Shown piece after piece: positions 35,453 to 44,446 of a stretch of DNA of 64,000 nt. The DNA comes from an uncultured Prochlorococcus sp. (GTDB lineage Bacteria > Cyanobacteriota > Cyanobacteriia > PCC-6307 > Cyanobiaceae). Position 1 is the stretch's first letter. Every line of letters begins with the position of its first letter. Under the pieces are notes generated by a model. It ran no database searches and was not told the origin of the DNA. It worked only from the letters and a program-made list of their open reading frames with translations. The stretch spans positions 144,564 to 208,563 of the forward strand of contig CACFBG010000001.1 in the NCBI GenBank assembly GCA_902564535.1, read 5' to 3'. The position numbers and the translations under genes are program-made.

Positions 35453-35467
35453 TGTCAGGACCTGACA
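35453..35467. promoter_or_regulatory. Perfect 7-bp inverted repeat in the sufR-sufB intergenic region
   Basis: TGTCAGG and CCTGACA flank a central A, giving a 15-nt perfect palindrome. It lies between the divergent sufR and suf operon genes, the expected site for SufR binding. The reported Synechocystis SufR site is described with CAAC-N6-GTTG half-sites, so this sequence differs. The assignment as an operator rests on symmetry and position only. Confidence 0.5.
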
Positions 35468-35559
35468 AACACGGCACTCATAGGATGCCTCAGGCTGTGT
35501 CCTAAAGTGTGTTAAGAAACTTGTTCGTTTCGTAATTCTTCCTCAATCCCAGAAAATAA

Positions 35560-35739
35560 ATGGCTATTGATTGGAGTGTGCACCCAAAGAGCAAAGGATT
35601 GGATTATTTGCTTAGAATATTTTTTTACTCATCAGTAAATCAATTTATCTTGGTTGACGAGTATATAAACCAAAATCTATCCAGGGAGGAAAGGAGAAAG
35701 ATGATTTTCATAGACAATGAAAAAAAATTATTAGCCTAA
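35560..35739 (+). CDS. Candidate small ORF upstream of sufB
   Basis: A 59-codon frame just under the track cutoff: start MAIDWSVHPKSKGLDYLLRI, end KKLLA, with a charged DEYINQNLSREERRKMI stretch near 33-49. It begins 215 nt from the sufR start and ends 15 nt before the sufB ATG, so it would be the first gene of the suf operon if translated. A purine-rich GGGAGGAAAGGAG lies inside its 3' part. Chance is possible; a frame of this length is uncommon in AT-rich sequence. No family recognised. Confidence 0.4.
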   Translation: MAIDWSVHPKSKGLDYLLRIFFYSSVNQFILVDEYINQNLSREERRKMIFIDNEKKLLA

Positions 35740-35754
35740 ATCAAGGAAATTATT

Positions 35755-37197
35755 ATGACTGGCCAAAATACAGTTGATAAACTTGTTTCCAAACCCTACA
35801 AATATGGGTTTGTCACAGATATCGAAACTGAAAAGATTGATAAAGGTATAAATGAAGATGTTATAAAACTAATCTCCAGGAAAAAAGACGAGCCTGAATT
35901 CCTTCTTGAGTTTCGTTTAAGAGCATATAAACAATGGCTGAAAATGAAAGAGCCAAATTGGGCAGATCTCAAATATCCTAAAATTAATTATCAAGACATC
36001 ATCTACTATGCAGCACCTAAAAAAAGCGAAAAAAAGGCAAGTCTTGATGACGTAGATCCTAAATTATTAGAAACTTTTGATAAACTAGGAATCCCGCTGA
36101 GTGAACAAAAACGTCTAAGTAATGTTGCCGTTGATGCAGTATTTGACAGTGTATCAATAGCAACAACTTATAAAGAAAAACTTGCTGAGCATGGTGTTGT
36201 ATTTTGCTCTATAAGTGAAGCTGTTGTTGATTATCCAGAATTAATAAAGCGCTATCTTGGTAGTGTAGTTCCAATTAGTGACAATTATTTTGCTGCACTA
36301 AATTCTGCTGTATTTAGTGATGGTTCATTTGTATATATACCTAAAGGCATTAATTGCCCAATGGAATTATCCTCATATTTTAGAATCAACTCAGGAGATA
36401 CCGGTCAATTTGAAAGAACATTAATTATTGCAGAAGAAAGATCATCTGTGAGTTATTTAGAAGGGTGTACTGCCCCTATGTTTGATACTAATACTCTTCA
36501 TGCTGCAGTTGTAGAACTAATTGCTTTAGATGATGCCTCAATAAAATATTCAACTGTGCAAAATTGGTATGCAGGGAACGAGGAGGGTGTGGGTGGTATT
36601 TACAACTTTGTTACAAAGAGGGGTCATTGCAGAGGCAAAAGAAGCAAAATTAGTTGGTCTCAAGTTGAAACTGGTTCAGCAATTACATGGAAATATCCAA
36701 GTTGCATTCTTCAAGGAGAAAAATCGGTGGGAGAGTTCTACTCAGTCGCTTTAACTAATAATTTACAAAAGGCAGATACTGGTACAAAAATGATACATAT
36801 TGGGGCTCAAACTCGATCAACAATTGTCAGCAAAGGAATTAGTGCAGGAAAGTCAAGTAATAGTTATAGAGGTTTAGTACAAATTGGTCCGCAAGCAACT
36901 GGAGCTAGAAACTATAGCCAATGTGACTCAATGTTAATTGGAGATCAAGCATCAGCGAACACATACCCTTATATACGATCTCAACAACCACAATCCAATG
37001 TTGAACATGAAGCTAGTACATGTCGCATTTCTGAAGATCAATTATTTTATTTACAAAGTCGAGGAATAAATTTTGAAGAAGCTATATCAATGATGGTAAG
37101 CGGTTTTTGTCAAGATGTTTTTAATCAGTTACCTATGGAATTTGCTGCTGAAGCTGACAAACTTTTAGCATTAAAACTGGAGGGATCTGTTGGCTAA
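35755..37197 (+). CDS. sufB: SufB, Fe-S cluster scaffold protein
   Basis: Core of the SufBCD scaffold that assembles Fe-S clusters in the cytosol. At 480 residues it matches the SufB length. The conserved [17 protein letters not shown] block (about 424-440), [19 protein letters not shown] and the SFVYIPKGI region are typical. In known SufB proteins the key cluster/thiol Cys lies near the C-terminal core. First certain gene of the sufBCDS run. Confidence 0.96.
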   Translation: MTGQNTVDKLVSKPYKYGFVTDIETEKIDKGINEDVIKLISRKKDEPEFLLEFRLRAYKQWLKMKEPNWADLKYPKINYQDIIYYAAPKKSEKKASLDDVDPKLLETFDKLGIPLSEQKRLSNVAVDAVFDSVSIATTYKEKLAEHGVVFCSISEAVVDYPELIKRYLGSVVPISDNYFAALNSAVFSDGSFVYIPKGINCPMELSSYFRINSGDTGQFERTLIIAEERSSVSYLEGCTAPMFDTNTLHAAVVELIALDDASIKYSTVQNWYAGNEEGVGGIYNFVTKRGHCRGKRSKISWSQVETGSAITWKYPSCILQGEKSVGEFYSVALTNNLQKADTGTKMIHIGAQTRSTIVSKGISAGKSSNSYRGLVQIGPQATGARNYSQCDSMLIGDQASANTYPYIRSQQPQSNVEHEASTCRISEDQLFYLQSRGINFEEAISMMVSGFCQDVFNQLPMEFAAEADKLLALKLEGSVG

Positions 37198-37267
37198 TTC
37201 ATTAAAATAATTGAATTAAAGTCTTTATGATCTGAACCCCTTCTGCATAGTTTTCTCTTAATCTATC

Positions 37268-38059
37268 GTGTTAAAATCTGAAACTAAATTAATTCTTGAA
37301 GTATGTGATCTCCATGCAAATGTTGAAGATCAACCAATTCTTAATGGAGTTAATTTACAAGTTTATGCAGGAGAAATACATGCAATTATGGGACGTAATG
37401 GGAGCGGAAAAAGTACACTTTCAAAAGTAATTGCTGGTCACCCTGCCTATAAGATTACTGGAGGAACAATCAAATTTGAAGATAATAATTTATTAGATTT
37501 AGATCCTGAAGAAAGGGCAAGATTAGGGGTATTTCTAGGGTTCCAATATCCAATAGAGATTCCAGGAGTGAGCAACCTTGAATTTTTAAGAGTCTCGACA
37601 AATGCACGAAGAGAATATGAAAAAAAGGAAGAACTAGATACCTTTGAATTTGAAGATTTTGTACAAGAAAAACTAAAGATTGTCAAAATGGATCCAGCTT
37701 TCCTTAATAGAAGTGTCAATGAAGGATTTTCTGGTGGAGAAAAGAAGCGAAATGAAATACTGCAAATGGCACTTCTAGAGCCAAAACTAGCAATTCTTGA
37801 TGAAACAGATTCTGGCCTTGATATAGATGCACTTCGAGTTGTTGCTGCAGGTGTAAATAAACTTGCAACCCCAAATACTGCAACGATATTAATAACTCAT
37901 TATCAAAGACTTCTTAATGAAATAACGCCCAATTATGTACACGTTATGGCTAATGGAAAAATCCTCAAAACTGCAGGAAAAGAACTTGCTCTGCAATTAG
38001 AAAAATCTGGTTATGACTGGATTGAGCAAATATCCTCTAATAAGGAGGAAAATCAATGA
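37268..38059 (+). CDS. sufC: SufC, Fe-S assembly ATPase
   Basis: ABC-type ATPase that drives conformational change of SufBD. Walker [15 protein letters not shown] (about 42-55), Q-loop [13 protein letters not shown] and the signature [15 protein letters not shown] (about 155-169) with Walker [15 protein letters not shown] are all present. The start is GTG at 37268. The stop overlaps the sufD ATG by 4 nt. Confidence 0.96.
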   Translation: MLKSETKLILEVCDLHANVEDQPILNGVNLQVYAGEIHAIMGRNGSGKSTLSKVIAGHPAYKITGGTIKFEDNNLLDLDPEERARLGVFLGFQYPIEIPGVSNLEFLRVSTNARREYEKKEELDTFEFEDFVQEKLKIVKMDPAFLNRSVNEGFSGGEKKRNEILQMALLEPKLAILDETDSGLDIDALRVVAAGVNKLATPNTATILITHYQRLLNEITPNYVHVMANGKILKTAGKELALQLEKSGYDWIEQISSNKEENQ

Positions 38060-39291
38060 AAACCGAATGTCTTGAGTGGTTAGAACAACTTCCTTCTCCT
38101 GATGGCGTACTTGCAAGTGAACAGCTCATAGGAAGAGAATCATTAAGAAATCTAGGATTGCCGAAAAAATACTCTGAAGCTTGGCGATTAACTAATTTAA
38201 AAAGAATTGAAAAGATTTTAAAACTTCCTTTAGCACAATCAAATCAATATGAAAACTCAATCGATAAAAATCAATGGCCTGAAATTCCAAAGGATGGGGT
38301 TCGGATTATTCTAAATAATGAAACAAATTATAAAACGAACTTACCCAATGGAATTAGATTCCTGAGTAATGATGATATAAAAGAAACCATTAATCTTTCC
38401 CATCAATCAATAGATGAAACAAATGATTGGGGTGTCTCAGTCAACAAAGCTTGTAATAATAAACTCTTAGCCTTAAAAGTTGATGGTTTAGAGGAGCAGT
38501 CCCTTGAAATACTAATTCCAAGCCAAAAGGAAACACTTAATCCAAGTAGAATTTTATTAGTGCTAGGTAAGAAGGCAAAATTAAAATTACTACAGGTCAT
38601 CATCGGAGAAGGAAAATCCTCAAATAATAATCTGATTCAAATTCATCTTGATGAGGGTTCTGAATTAAACCATGGTTTAATTTGTTTTGGTAAAAATGAT
38701 TCAAGTTTATTTACTCAAGCTTGCATCAAGCAAAATATAGATAGTAAATATGAACTGAATGCAATTCAACATGGTTGGTCTATAAGTAGATTTGAACCTA
38801 GAGTTTTTCAACAAAATGGCAAAGCAAAAACTAAGCTTAATGGGCTTCAAATATCCAGTGAAAAGCAACAATTAGCAACACATTCATTAGTAAATTTTAA
38901 TGGCCCAGAAGGAGAATTAGAGCAATTGCAAAAATCAATCGCAGCTGATCAATCACATTGTATATTTAATGGAGCAGTTAAGGTGCCTAAAGAAGCTCAA
39001 AAAACAAATGCCTCTCAATTAAGTCGTAATTTATTAATCTCTAAAGCAGCAAGAATAGACACCAAACCCGAACTAGAGATTGTCGCAGATGATGTCAAAT
39101 GTGCTCATGGTGCAACTATTAGTCAACTTCAAGAAGAAGAATTATTCTATCTTCGTAGTAGAGGAATAGATTCTAATCAAGCAGCTACTCTTCTTTTGAA
39201 AGGATATTGTCAAGAAATAATAAATAATCTTCCTGTTGCGGCAGAAAGATGGCAAATCTTAAATCAGATAATCGAAAATCTAAATAAATGA
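38056..39291 (+). CDS. sufD: SufD, Fe-S assembly scaffold partner
   Basis: A 411-residue SufD paralogue of SufB. The C-terminal block [25 protein letters not shown] (about 350-374) and [17 protein letters not shown] are characteristic. It pairs with SufB and is needed for iron entry. Overlaps sufC and sufS by 4 nt each, so translation is likely coupled across the operon. The N-terminal third is less conserved, as in the family. Confidence 0.94.
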   Translation: MKTECLEWLEQLPSPDGVLASEQLIGRESLRNLGLPKKYSEAWRLTNLKRIEKILKLPLAQSNQYENSIDKNQWPEIPKDGVRIILNNETNYKTNLPNGIRFLSNDDIKETINLSHQSIDETNDWGVSVNKACNNKLLALKVDGLEEQSLEILIPSQKETLNPSRILLVLGKKAKLKLLQVIIGEGKSSNNNLIQIHLDEGSELNHGLICFGKNDSSLFTQACIKQNIDSKYELNAIQHGWSISRFEPRVFQQNGKAKTKLNGLQISSEKQQLATHSLVNFNGPEGELEQLQKSIAADQSHCIFNGAVKVPKEAQKTNASQLSRNLLISKAARIDTKPELEIVADDVKCAHGATISQLQEEELFYLRSRGIDSNQAATLLLKGYCQEIINNLPVAAERWQILNQIIENLNK

Positions 39292-40544
39292 GCGACAACT
39301 ATAAAAATTTGGCAGATATAACTCGGAAAGATTTTCCTATGTTTATAGATATAGATGCCAAAAAAGACAACTTTATTTATTTAGATCATGCAGCAACGAG
39401 TCAAAAACCCCAAACCGTCATAAAAAGTCTTGAAGAATATTATCACTATTACAATGCAAATGTGCATAGAGGGGCACACCAATTGAGCGCCAAAGCAACA
39501 GAAGCATTTGAAGACTCCAGAAATATTACTTCAGTATTCATAAATGCTAACTCTTCAAATGAAGTCATATTTACAAGAAATGCAACTGAAGCAATTAACT
39601 TAGTCGCAAGATCTTGGGGTGATGATCAAATTGAAAAAGGAGACGAAATACTCATCTCATTAATGGAGCATCATAGCAATATTGTTCCTTGGCAATTACT
39701 AGCTCAACGCAAAAAATGTATTATCAAATTCATTAATATCAATAAAGATGGTACATTAGATATCAATGACTTACGCTCGAAAATTAATAATAAAACTAAA
39801 CTTGTTAGCATTGTTCATATCAGTAATACATTAGGTTCTTGTAATCCAATTGAAGAAATTGCAGAAATCAGTCATAAATATGGTTCATTATTATTAGTTG
39901 ATGCTTGCCAAAGTCTTGCACATCAAAAAATAGATGTTAAACAACTAAATATAGATTTTCTAGCAGGATCATCCCATAAAATATGCGGCCCAACAGGAGT
40001 AGGTTTTCTATGGGCTCGTGAAGAAATTCTTAATAATATGCCACCATTCTTGGGTGGTGGTGAAATGATTCAAGATGTTTTCTTAGAGAAGAGTACTTGG
40101 TCTGAATTACCCCACAAGTTTGAAGCTGGAACCCCTCCTATTGCAGAAGCTATAGGAATGGGAGCAGCCGTAAAATATATACAGTCAATAGGTTTAGATC
40201 ATATTCAAAAATGGGAGCATGAGCTAACTAAATATCTTTTTGAAGGATTAAAAAGAATAGAAAGTGTTAAGATATTAGGACCCTCTCCAAAAATACAGAT
40301 AAATAGAGGTGCTTTAGCTACATTCATTGTTAATGATATACATGCTAATGATATTGCAGAGTTACTAAATAATAACAATATTTTTATCAGAAGTGGGCAT
40401 CATTGTTGTCAGCCACTTCATAGACATTATTCAGTAAATGCATCCGCACGAGCCAGTCTGAGTTTTACAACTACTTTCACAGAAATTGATAGTTTTCTTG
40501 AAGAACTTATCTCATCAATCAAATTTCTTAAAAATTACATTTAA
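39288..40544 (+). CDS. sufS: SufS-type cysteine desulfurase
   Basis: PLP enzyme that takes sulfur from cysteine for Fe-S assembly. DHAATSQKPQ (about 30-39), the PLP-lysine region FLAGSSHKICGPTGVGF (about 223-239) and the active cysteine loop RSGHHCCQPLHRHY (about 365-378) are seen. The C-terminal Cys loop is of the group II SufS kind. It is the last gene of the operon and overlaps the convergent S9 peptidase gene by 17 nt. No SufE gene is in the window. Confidence 0.95.
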   Translation: MSDNYKNLADITRKDFPMFIDIDAKKDNFIYLDHAATSQKPQTVIKSLEEYYHYYNANVHRGAHQLSAKATEAFEDSRNITSVFINANSSNEVIFTRNATEAINLVARSWGDDQIEKGDEILISLMEHHSNIVPWQLLAQRKKCIIKFININKDGTLDINDLRSKINNKTKLVSIVHISNTLGSCNPIEEIAEISHKYGSLLLVDACQSLAHQKIDVKQLNIDFLAGSSHKICGPTGVGFLWAREEILNNMPPFLGGGEMIQDVFLEKSTWSELPHKFEAGTPPIAEAIGMGAAVKYIQSIGLDHIQKWEHELTKYLFEGLKRIESVKILGPSPKIQINRGALATFIVNDIHANDIAELLNNNNIFIRSGHHCCQPLHRHYSVNASARASLSFTTTFTEIDSFLEELISSIKFLKNYI

Positions 40545-42501
40545 TATCCAAATGTTTATTAAAGAAATTCTCAGTTTTCTCTAAAACATCTATTCTCACA
40601 TCAGCATCTTTAAATCCATGTGCTTCATTCTTATAGGTATGTAACTCTACTGGTATATTTTTTTTAATTAAAGATTGTACAATTAGATTAGTCTGATCAG
40701 GGGGTACAACCTTATCTTTTAATCCCTGAAAAAAGATAACTGGACAGTTAATATTATGTAAATTATTGATAGGTGATCGTGATTTGTAAATTTGATATTT
40801 TTTTTGGATTGAACCTAATAAATATTCAAGATATCCTCTTTCAAAGCGATGGGTTTCTTTTGTTAAAGCTATTAAATCAGTAACACCATATCTACAAGCT
40901 CCTACTTTAAAAATATCGCTCGAGCATAAGCATGACAAAGTAGTAAAGCCTCCTGCACTTCCACCTTCAATAGCAATCCATCTAGGATCTGCTTTACCAG
41001 AGGATATTAATGTTTTTGCTGCTAATTCACAATCATATACATCAACCAATCCCCAATTCCCTTTTAAGCGTTCTCTATAACTCCTTCCAAATCCAGTTGA
41101 ACCTCCATAATTTACATCTACAACGCCCCAACCTCGAGATGTCCAAAACTGAATAGACCAATCTAAACCTCTTCCAGCCATAGCAGTAGGTCCACTATGG
41201 CTTTTTACCAATAAAGGTACTTTACATTCAAAAGAATTACTGGGAGGGTAATACCAAGCATAAGTTTTCTTACCTTCAAAGCCATCAAATACAAATAATT
41301 CGGCCTTACTTATTGAGTTATTGTTCAATTGAAAAGGAAAGTTGTTCGAATGATTCCAATTACCTGTTTTCAAGTCTATTTCTAACAATCCACTTCCTTT
41401 AACTGGGCTACTAGCTACTGCAAGAATTTTCTCATTGTCAGCTTGCAAATAAGATAAATCATCAAAAGGTTGATTTATTATACTTCTAGCTCCATCTGAA
41501 TCTATAAGATCTATTTGCCATAATCCATGTTTACAATTAGCAGAGACAATTTTTTCATTTGAAAAACTTGTTGTTGACATACCAAATATCCATTGTGGCA
41601 TCGCACTTTCTGTATCTAAAGTAAAAATTCTTTGCCATTTCGGAAAATCCTTATCAGTATAAGAGATATTTGAAATCATAAGGTTCCACCATCCACTACT
41701 ATCTTCTGTAACCAAAAGTTCTCCCGTTTTTAACCATATAGGCTGAAATACAGAGATATCCTTTTTATTATTAAAACTGCTTCCAGCAATACATTTTTTT
41801 GAAATAATGTCACCTTCTTCATTAATAAAGCCCCACCAAAGTTGGCTATTATCCCATGGCATATTAGGTTGCTGCCATTCAACCCATGCGAGTTGATTAC
41901 ACTCAAAATTTAGGGTTGCATAACCAGCAAAATCTATAGATTGATGAAGAAATTTTGGATTTTGATTTTCCTTATTTAACTCAAAAGATACAAGAAAATC
42001 TTTCTCATCTTTCTCTAAAAATCCAATCCAACGATTTTTTTTGATATCTATTAATCCACCACCTAGTGCATACAGATTTTGCTTAGATAAGCAAATTAAT
42101 TTAGAAGAAGGTTCCAGCCAATTCTTATTTTGATTTTTTTTCTTGGGCAGAATAAAAAAAGATTGTTTGCATAGGCATCCTTCTGAATCATCAATCCATA
42201 TCAGAAAAAGTTGATCTTGATCAATAAAAGCAGTAAAAACTCCGCCTCCATAAGTATGAATCCTGGTTTTCAAATTTATTGGTTTAGGAGTTAACTCTTG
42301 AGCCTCTAATTGATTTCCCATCCAAGGACGAATCAAAGCTGTTGTTCGGCCCCTTTCATTGGGACGTTGTTCCAACCAAATTATCCAATCACCTAGGATA
42401 ATAGGCTCTTTAATAGTAGGAATTTGCCCTACAGCCAATTTGGCTGGAATAGGAAAAGGAACAGTATTGTCAGAATTTGGGTTAAGAGCTTTATCTAGCA
42501 T
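40528..42501 (-). CDS. S9-family prolyl oligopeptidase-like peptidase
   Basis: A 657-residue protein with an N-terminal beta-propeller-like part (about 1-390) and an alpha/beta-hydrolase domain (about 400-650). Catalytic blocks are GGSAGGFTTLSC (Ser), QGLKDKVVPP (Asp) and NEAHGFKD (His). The domain layout matches the S9C acylaminoacyl-peptidase group. No signal peptide, so probably cytosolic peptide processing. The 3' end overlaps sufS tail-to-tail by 17 nt. The start at 42501 is 65 nt from the divergent def. Confidence 0.9.
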   Translation of the reverse strand: MLDKALNPNSDNTVPFPIPAKLAVGQIPTIKEPIILGDWIIWLEQRPNERGRTTALIRPWMGNQLEAQELTPKPINLKTRIHTYGGGVFTAFIDQDQLFLIWIDDSEGCLCKQSFFILPKKKNQNKNWLEPSSKLICLSKQNLYALGGGLIDIKKNRWIGFLEKDEKDFLVSFELNKENQNPKFLHQSIDFAGYATLNFECNQLAWVEWQQPNMPWDNSQLWWGFINEEGDIISKKCIAGSSFNNKKDISVFQPIWLKTGELLVTEDSSGWWNLMISNISYTDKDFPKWQRIFTLDTESAMPQWIFGMSTTSFSNEKIVSANCKHGLWQIDLIDSDGARSIINQPFDDLSYLQADNEKILAVASSPVKGSGLLEIDLKTGNWNHSNNFPFQLNNNSISKAELFVFDGFEGKKTYAWYYPPSNSFECKVPLLVKSHSGPTAMAGRGLDWSIQFWTSRGWGVVDVNYGGSTGFGRSYRERLKGNWGLVDVYDCELAAKTLISSGKADPRWIAIEGGSAGGFTTLSCLCSSDIFKVGACRYGVTDLIALTKETHRFERGYLEYLLGSIQKKYQIYKSRSPINNLHNINCPVIFFQGLKDKVVPPDQTNLIVQSLIKKNIPVELHTYKNEAHGFKDADVRIDVLEKTENFFNKHLDIKCNF

Positions 42502-42566
42502 GGATGAATTTCAAAGAAAGTTCAGAAAATTGCGTAGAATCAATTCCTCAATAAAGAGTATTTACT

Positions 42567-43175
42567 TTGTCTAGAAGCTTTGCTCAACTTGCCAAGAAAG
42601 CAGAGGCCAATAAGACTGCCATAGCTGTCTCCAAAGAGCCTTTAGCAGAACCACCTTTAGAGATTCACAAACTTGGCACCCAATTTTTACGTCAATCTGG
42701 TCGACATATCAGTAAAGTTGATGATTCCATAAGAGATTTAGCAAAAGACATGCTCAAAAGCATGTATTCTGCAAAAGGTATAGGACTAGCTGCTCCTCAA
42801 GTTGGAATTGAAAAGAGAATTCTGGTAATTGATTTGGATATTGAAAATCCCACTAATCCTCCACTAGTAATTATTAACCCAGAAATAATCAACTCAAGTG
42901 CAACTGTCGATACTTATGAAGAAGGTTGTCTAAGTATTCCTGGTGTTTATTTAGATGTCATAAGACCCTCTTCAATCAAGGTCAGTTTCCGCGACGAAAT
43001 GGGCCGTCCAAAGAAAATGAATGCAGATGGATTAATGGCTAGATGTATCCAACATGAAATAGATCACTTAAATGGAGTTTTATTTGTCGATAGAGTAACG
43101 GATCAAGAGGAATTAAAGAAAGCTCTCACAGAACATGGCTTCAATAAAAAAGACGTTTTTTCTCCACCAGAATAA
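42567..43175 (+). CDS. def: Peptide deformylase
   Basis: Removes the N-formyl group from new proteins; metal-dependent. The three motifs are GIGLAAPQVG (about 70-79), EEGCLSIPG (about 113-121) and QHEIDHLNG (about 155-163), so the enzyme is complete. The N-terminal about 25 residues (SRSFAQLAKKAEANKTAIA) extend beyond bacterial Def types, which is usual for cyanobacteria. Start TTG at 42567. Confidence 0.95.
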   Translation: MSRSFAQLAKKAEANKTAIAVSKEPLAEPPLEIHKLGTQFLRQSGRHISKVDDSIRDLAKDMLKSMYSAKGIGLAAPQVGIEKRILVIDLDIENPTNPPLVIINPEIINSSATVDTYEEGCLSIPGVYLDVIRPSSIKVSFRDEMGRPKKMNADGLMARCIQHEIDHLNGVLFVDRVTDQEELKKALTEHGFNKKDVFSPPE

Positions 43176-43298
43176 ACAGACCAACCCTGAATCCAAAGAA
43201 GTTAATAGAGATAAATACCTAAGAATTAAAAACAAGTCAAATTACTTGTTGTCAAAAAAAAATATATTGACAGACTACAATTAGCGATAAGTTTTTTT

Positions 43299-43442
43299 AT
43301 GATTTCTTTTTTAAAAGGCTTGCAAAAGTTGCTTTCTGAATCTCTTGAATTTACATTAGGGAACCCAAGCAAAGCAGAACACCTACCACCACCTATAGGT
43401 CCACAACCATATACTCATAAACCAATCAAGGCTTATTATTAA
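43299..43442 (+). CDS. Small conserved-looking protein, unknown
   Basis: A 47-residue ORF below the track limit (ATG 43299, TAA at 43442): MISFLKGLQKLLSESLEF, then GNPSKAEHLPPPIGPQPYTHKP. Pro-rich C-terminal half. A 9-bp hairpin followed by ATTTTG overlaps its stop (43428-43462), which supports it being the end of a transcribed gene. Function is unknown. Confidence 0.6.
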   Translation: MISFLKGLQKLLSESLEFTLGNPSKAEHLPPPIGPQPYTHKPIKAYY

Positions 43443-43462
43443 CTTTCGAAGGGATAAGCCTT
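43428..43462 (+). terminator. Hairpin terminator at the 3' end of the 43299 ORF
   Basis: AAGGCTTAT and ATAAGCCTT form a perfect 9-bp stem, with a small inner CTT/AAG stem in the loop, followed by ATTTTG. The stem begins inside the last codons of the 47-residue ORF. The T-run is short but the stem is strong. Confidence 0.6.
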
Positions 43463-43537
43463 ATTTTGTCAGGGAATATTACGAGAACTAAAATATCTAT
43501 CATTTATAATTATAAATAATAATTTAGTATTTTAAGT

Positions 43538-43879
43538 ATGGAAGAAGAAACTATTTTTGGTAAAATACTTAAAGGTGAGATACCTTGTGAAGAGATTTAT
43601 AGTGATGAGTTGTGTCTAGCCTTTAAAGATATAGAGCCACAAGCTCCAGTTCATATTCTAATAATTCCAAGAAAGAAAATCAGGAGCTTAAAAGATGCCA
43701 AGATAGAAGATCAGGAAATCCTAGGTCACCTTCTGTTAGTAGCATCTAAAATTGCAGCAATTGAAAAAATAGAAGAATGGAGAACAATAATAAATACAGG
43801 TGAAACAGCTGGTCAAACTGTGTTCCATCTTCATCTGCATGTAATAGGTGGCCGAAGCCTAAAATGGCCTCCGGGCTAA
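43538..43879 (+). CDS. HIT-family (HinT-like) nucleotide-binding protein
   Basis: A 113-residue HIT protein, a purine nucleotide phosphoramidase or related hydrolase. The triad VFHLHLHVIGG (about 95-105, HxHxH) is complete, and FGKILKGEIPCEEIYSDELCLAFKDI (about 5-30) is the usual N-terminus. Normal length. A stand-alone gene. Confidence 0.93.
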   Translation: MEEETIFGKILKGEIPCEEIYSDELCLAFKDIEPQAPVHILIIPRKKIRSLKDAKIEDQEILGHLLLVASKIAAIEKIEEWRTIINTGETAGQTVFHLHLHVIGGRSLKWPPG

Positions 43880-44070
43880 ATTAACATATAATAATTAGCT
43901 ATAAATCTAAACAAATAATCCTTTAATTTAGATAATTAGTGCAGTAAAATTGATTTCAACATTTTTGCTTCTAATAAAAACAATTTTTGAGTTGTAATTT
44001 ACGAAAAAAATAAATGATCTAATGTATAATCCTATAAATTAAATAGAAAGCAGTCAAACTTTAAGAAGAA

Positions 44071-44319
44071 ATGAACGAACAAGAAAAAATGAATTTCTAT
44101 GATTTCCACATTAGGTGTATTCATCCTGTTATAAAGTCACAACCTAATACCAAGCCTCTTTGGAGACGATTATATTGGAGTACAGCAAAAAATTCTATAG
44201 AATACAAATGTGGCTGTATAGATATACTAAAAGAACATTTCCCATATCTATTTAAAGAATTAAAGCGTATATATATTGAAGAGACGAAATTTCATGAAAA
44301 ACAGGAATATTTAATATGA
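44071..44319 (+). CDS. Small protein, unknown
   Basis: An 82-residue protein with ATG at 44071. Residues FYDFHIRCIHPVIKSQ, then a Trp-rich PLWRRLYWS, then a CGC pair and a charged tail. No membrane span or known motif. It is flanked by spacers of 191 and 127 nt, so it may be transcribed alone. It looks like a genus-level gene; function is unknown. Confidence 0.5.
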   Translation: MNEQEKMNFYDFHIRCIHPVIKSQPNTKPLWRRLYWSTAKNSIEYKCGCIDILKEHFPYLFKELKRIYIEETKFHEKQEYLI

Positions 44320-44446
44320 TTTATTTATTGAATGGTGTTTTATTGACGGTCTGAATAGAAACTTTAAAAAGTTGTAAGATTGATACTTATATCATAAACT
44401 TTAAAGCATACTAATTTGTCTTAAAGGAAATGAGGGAGATAATTCA

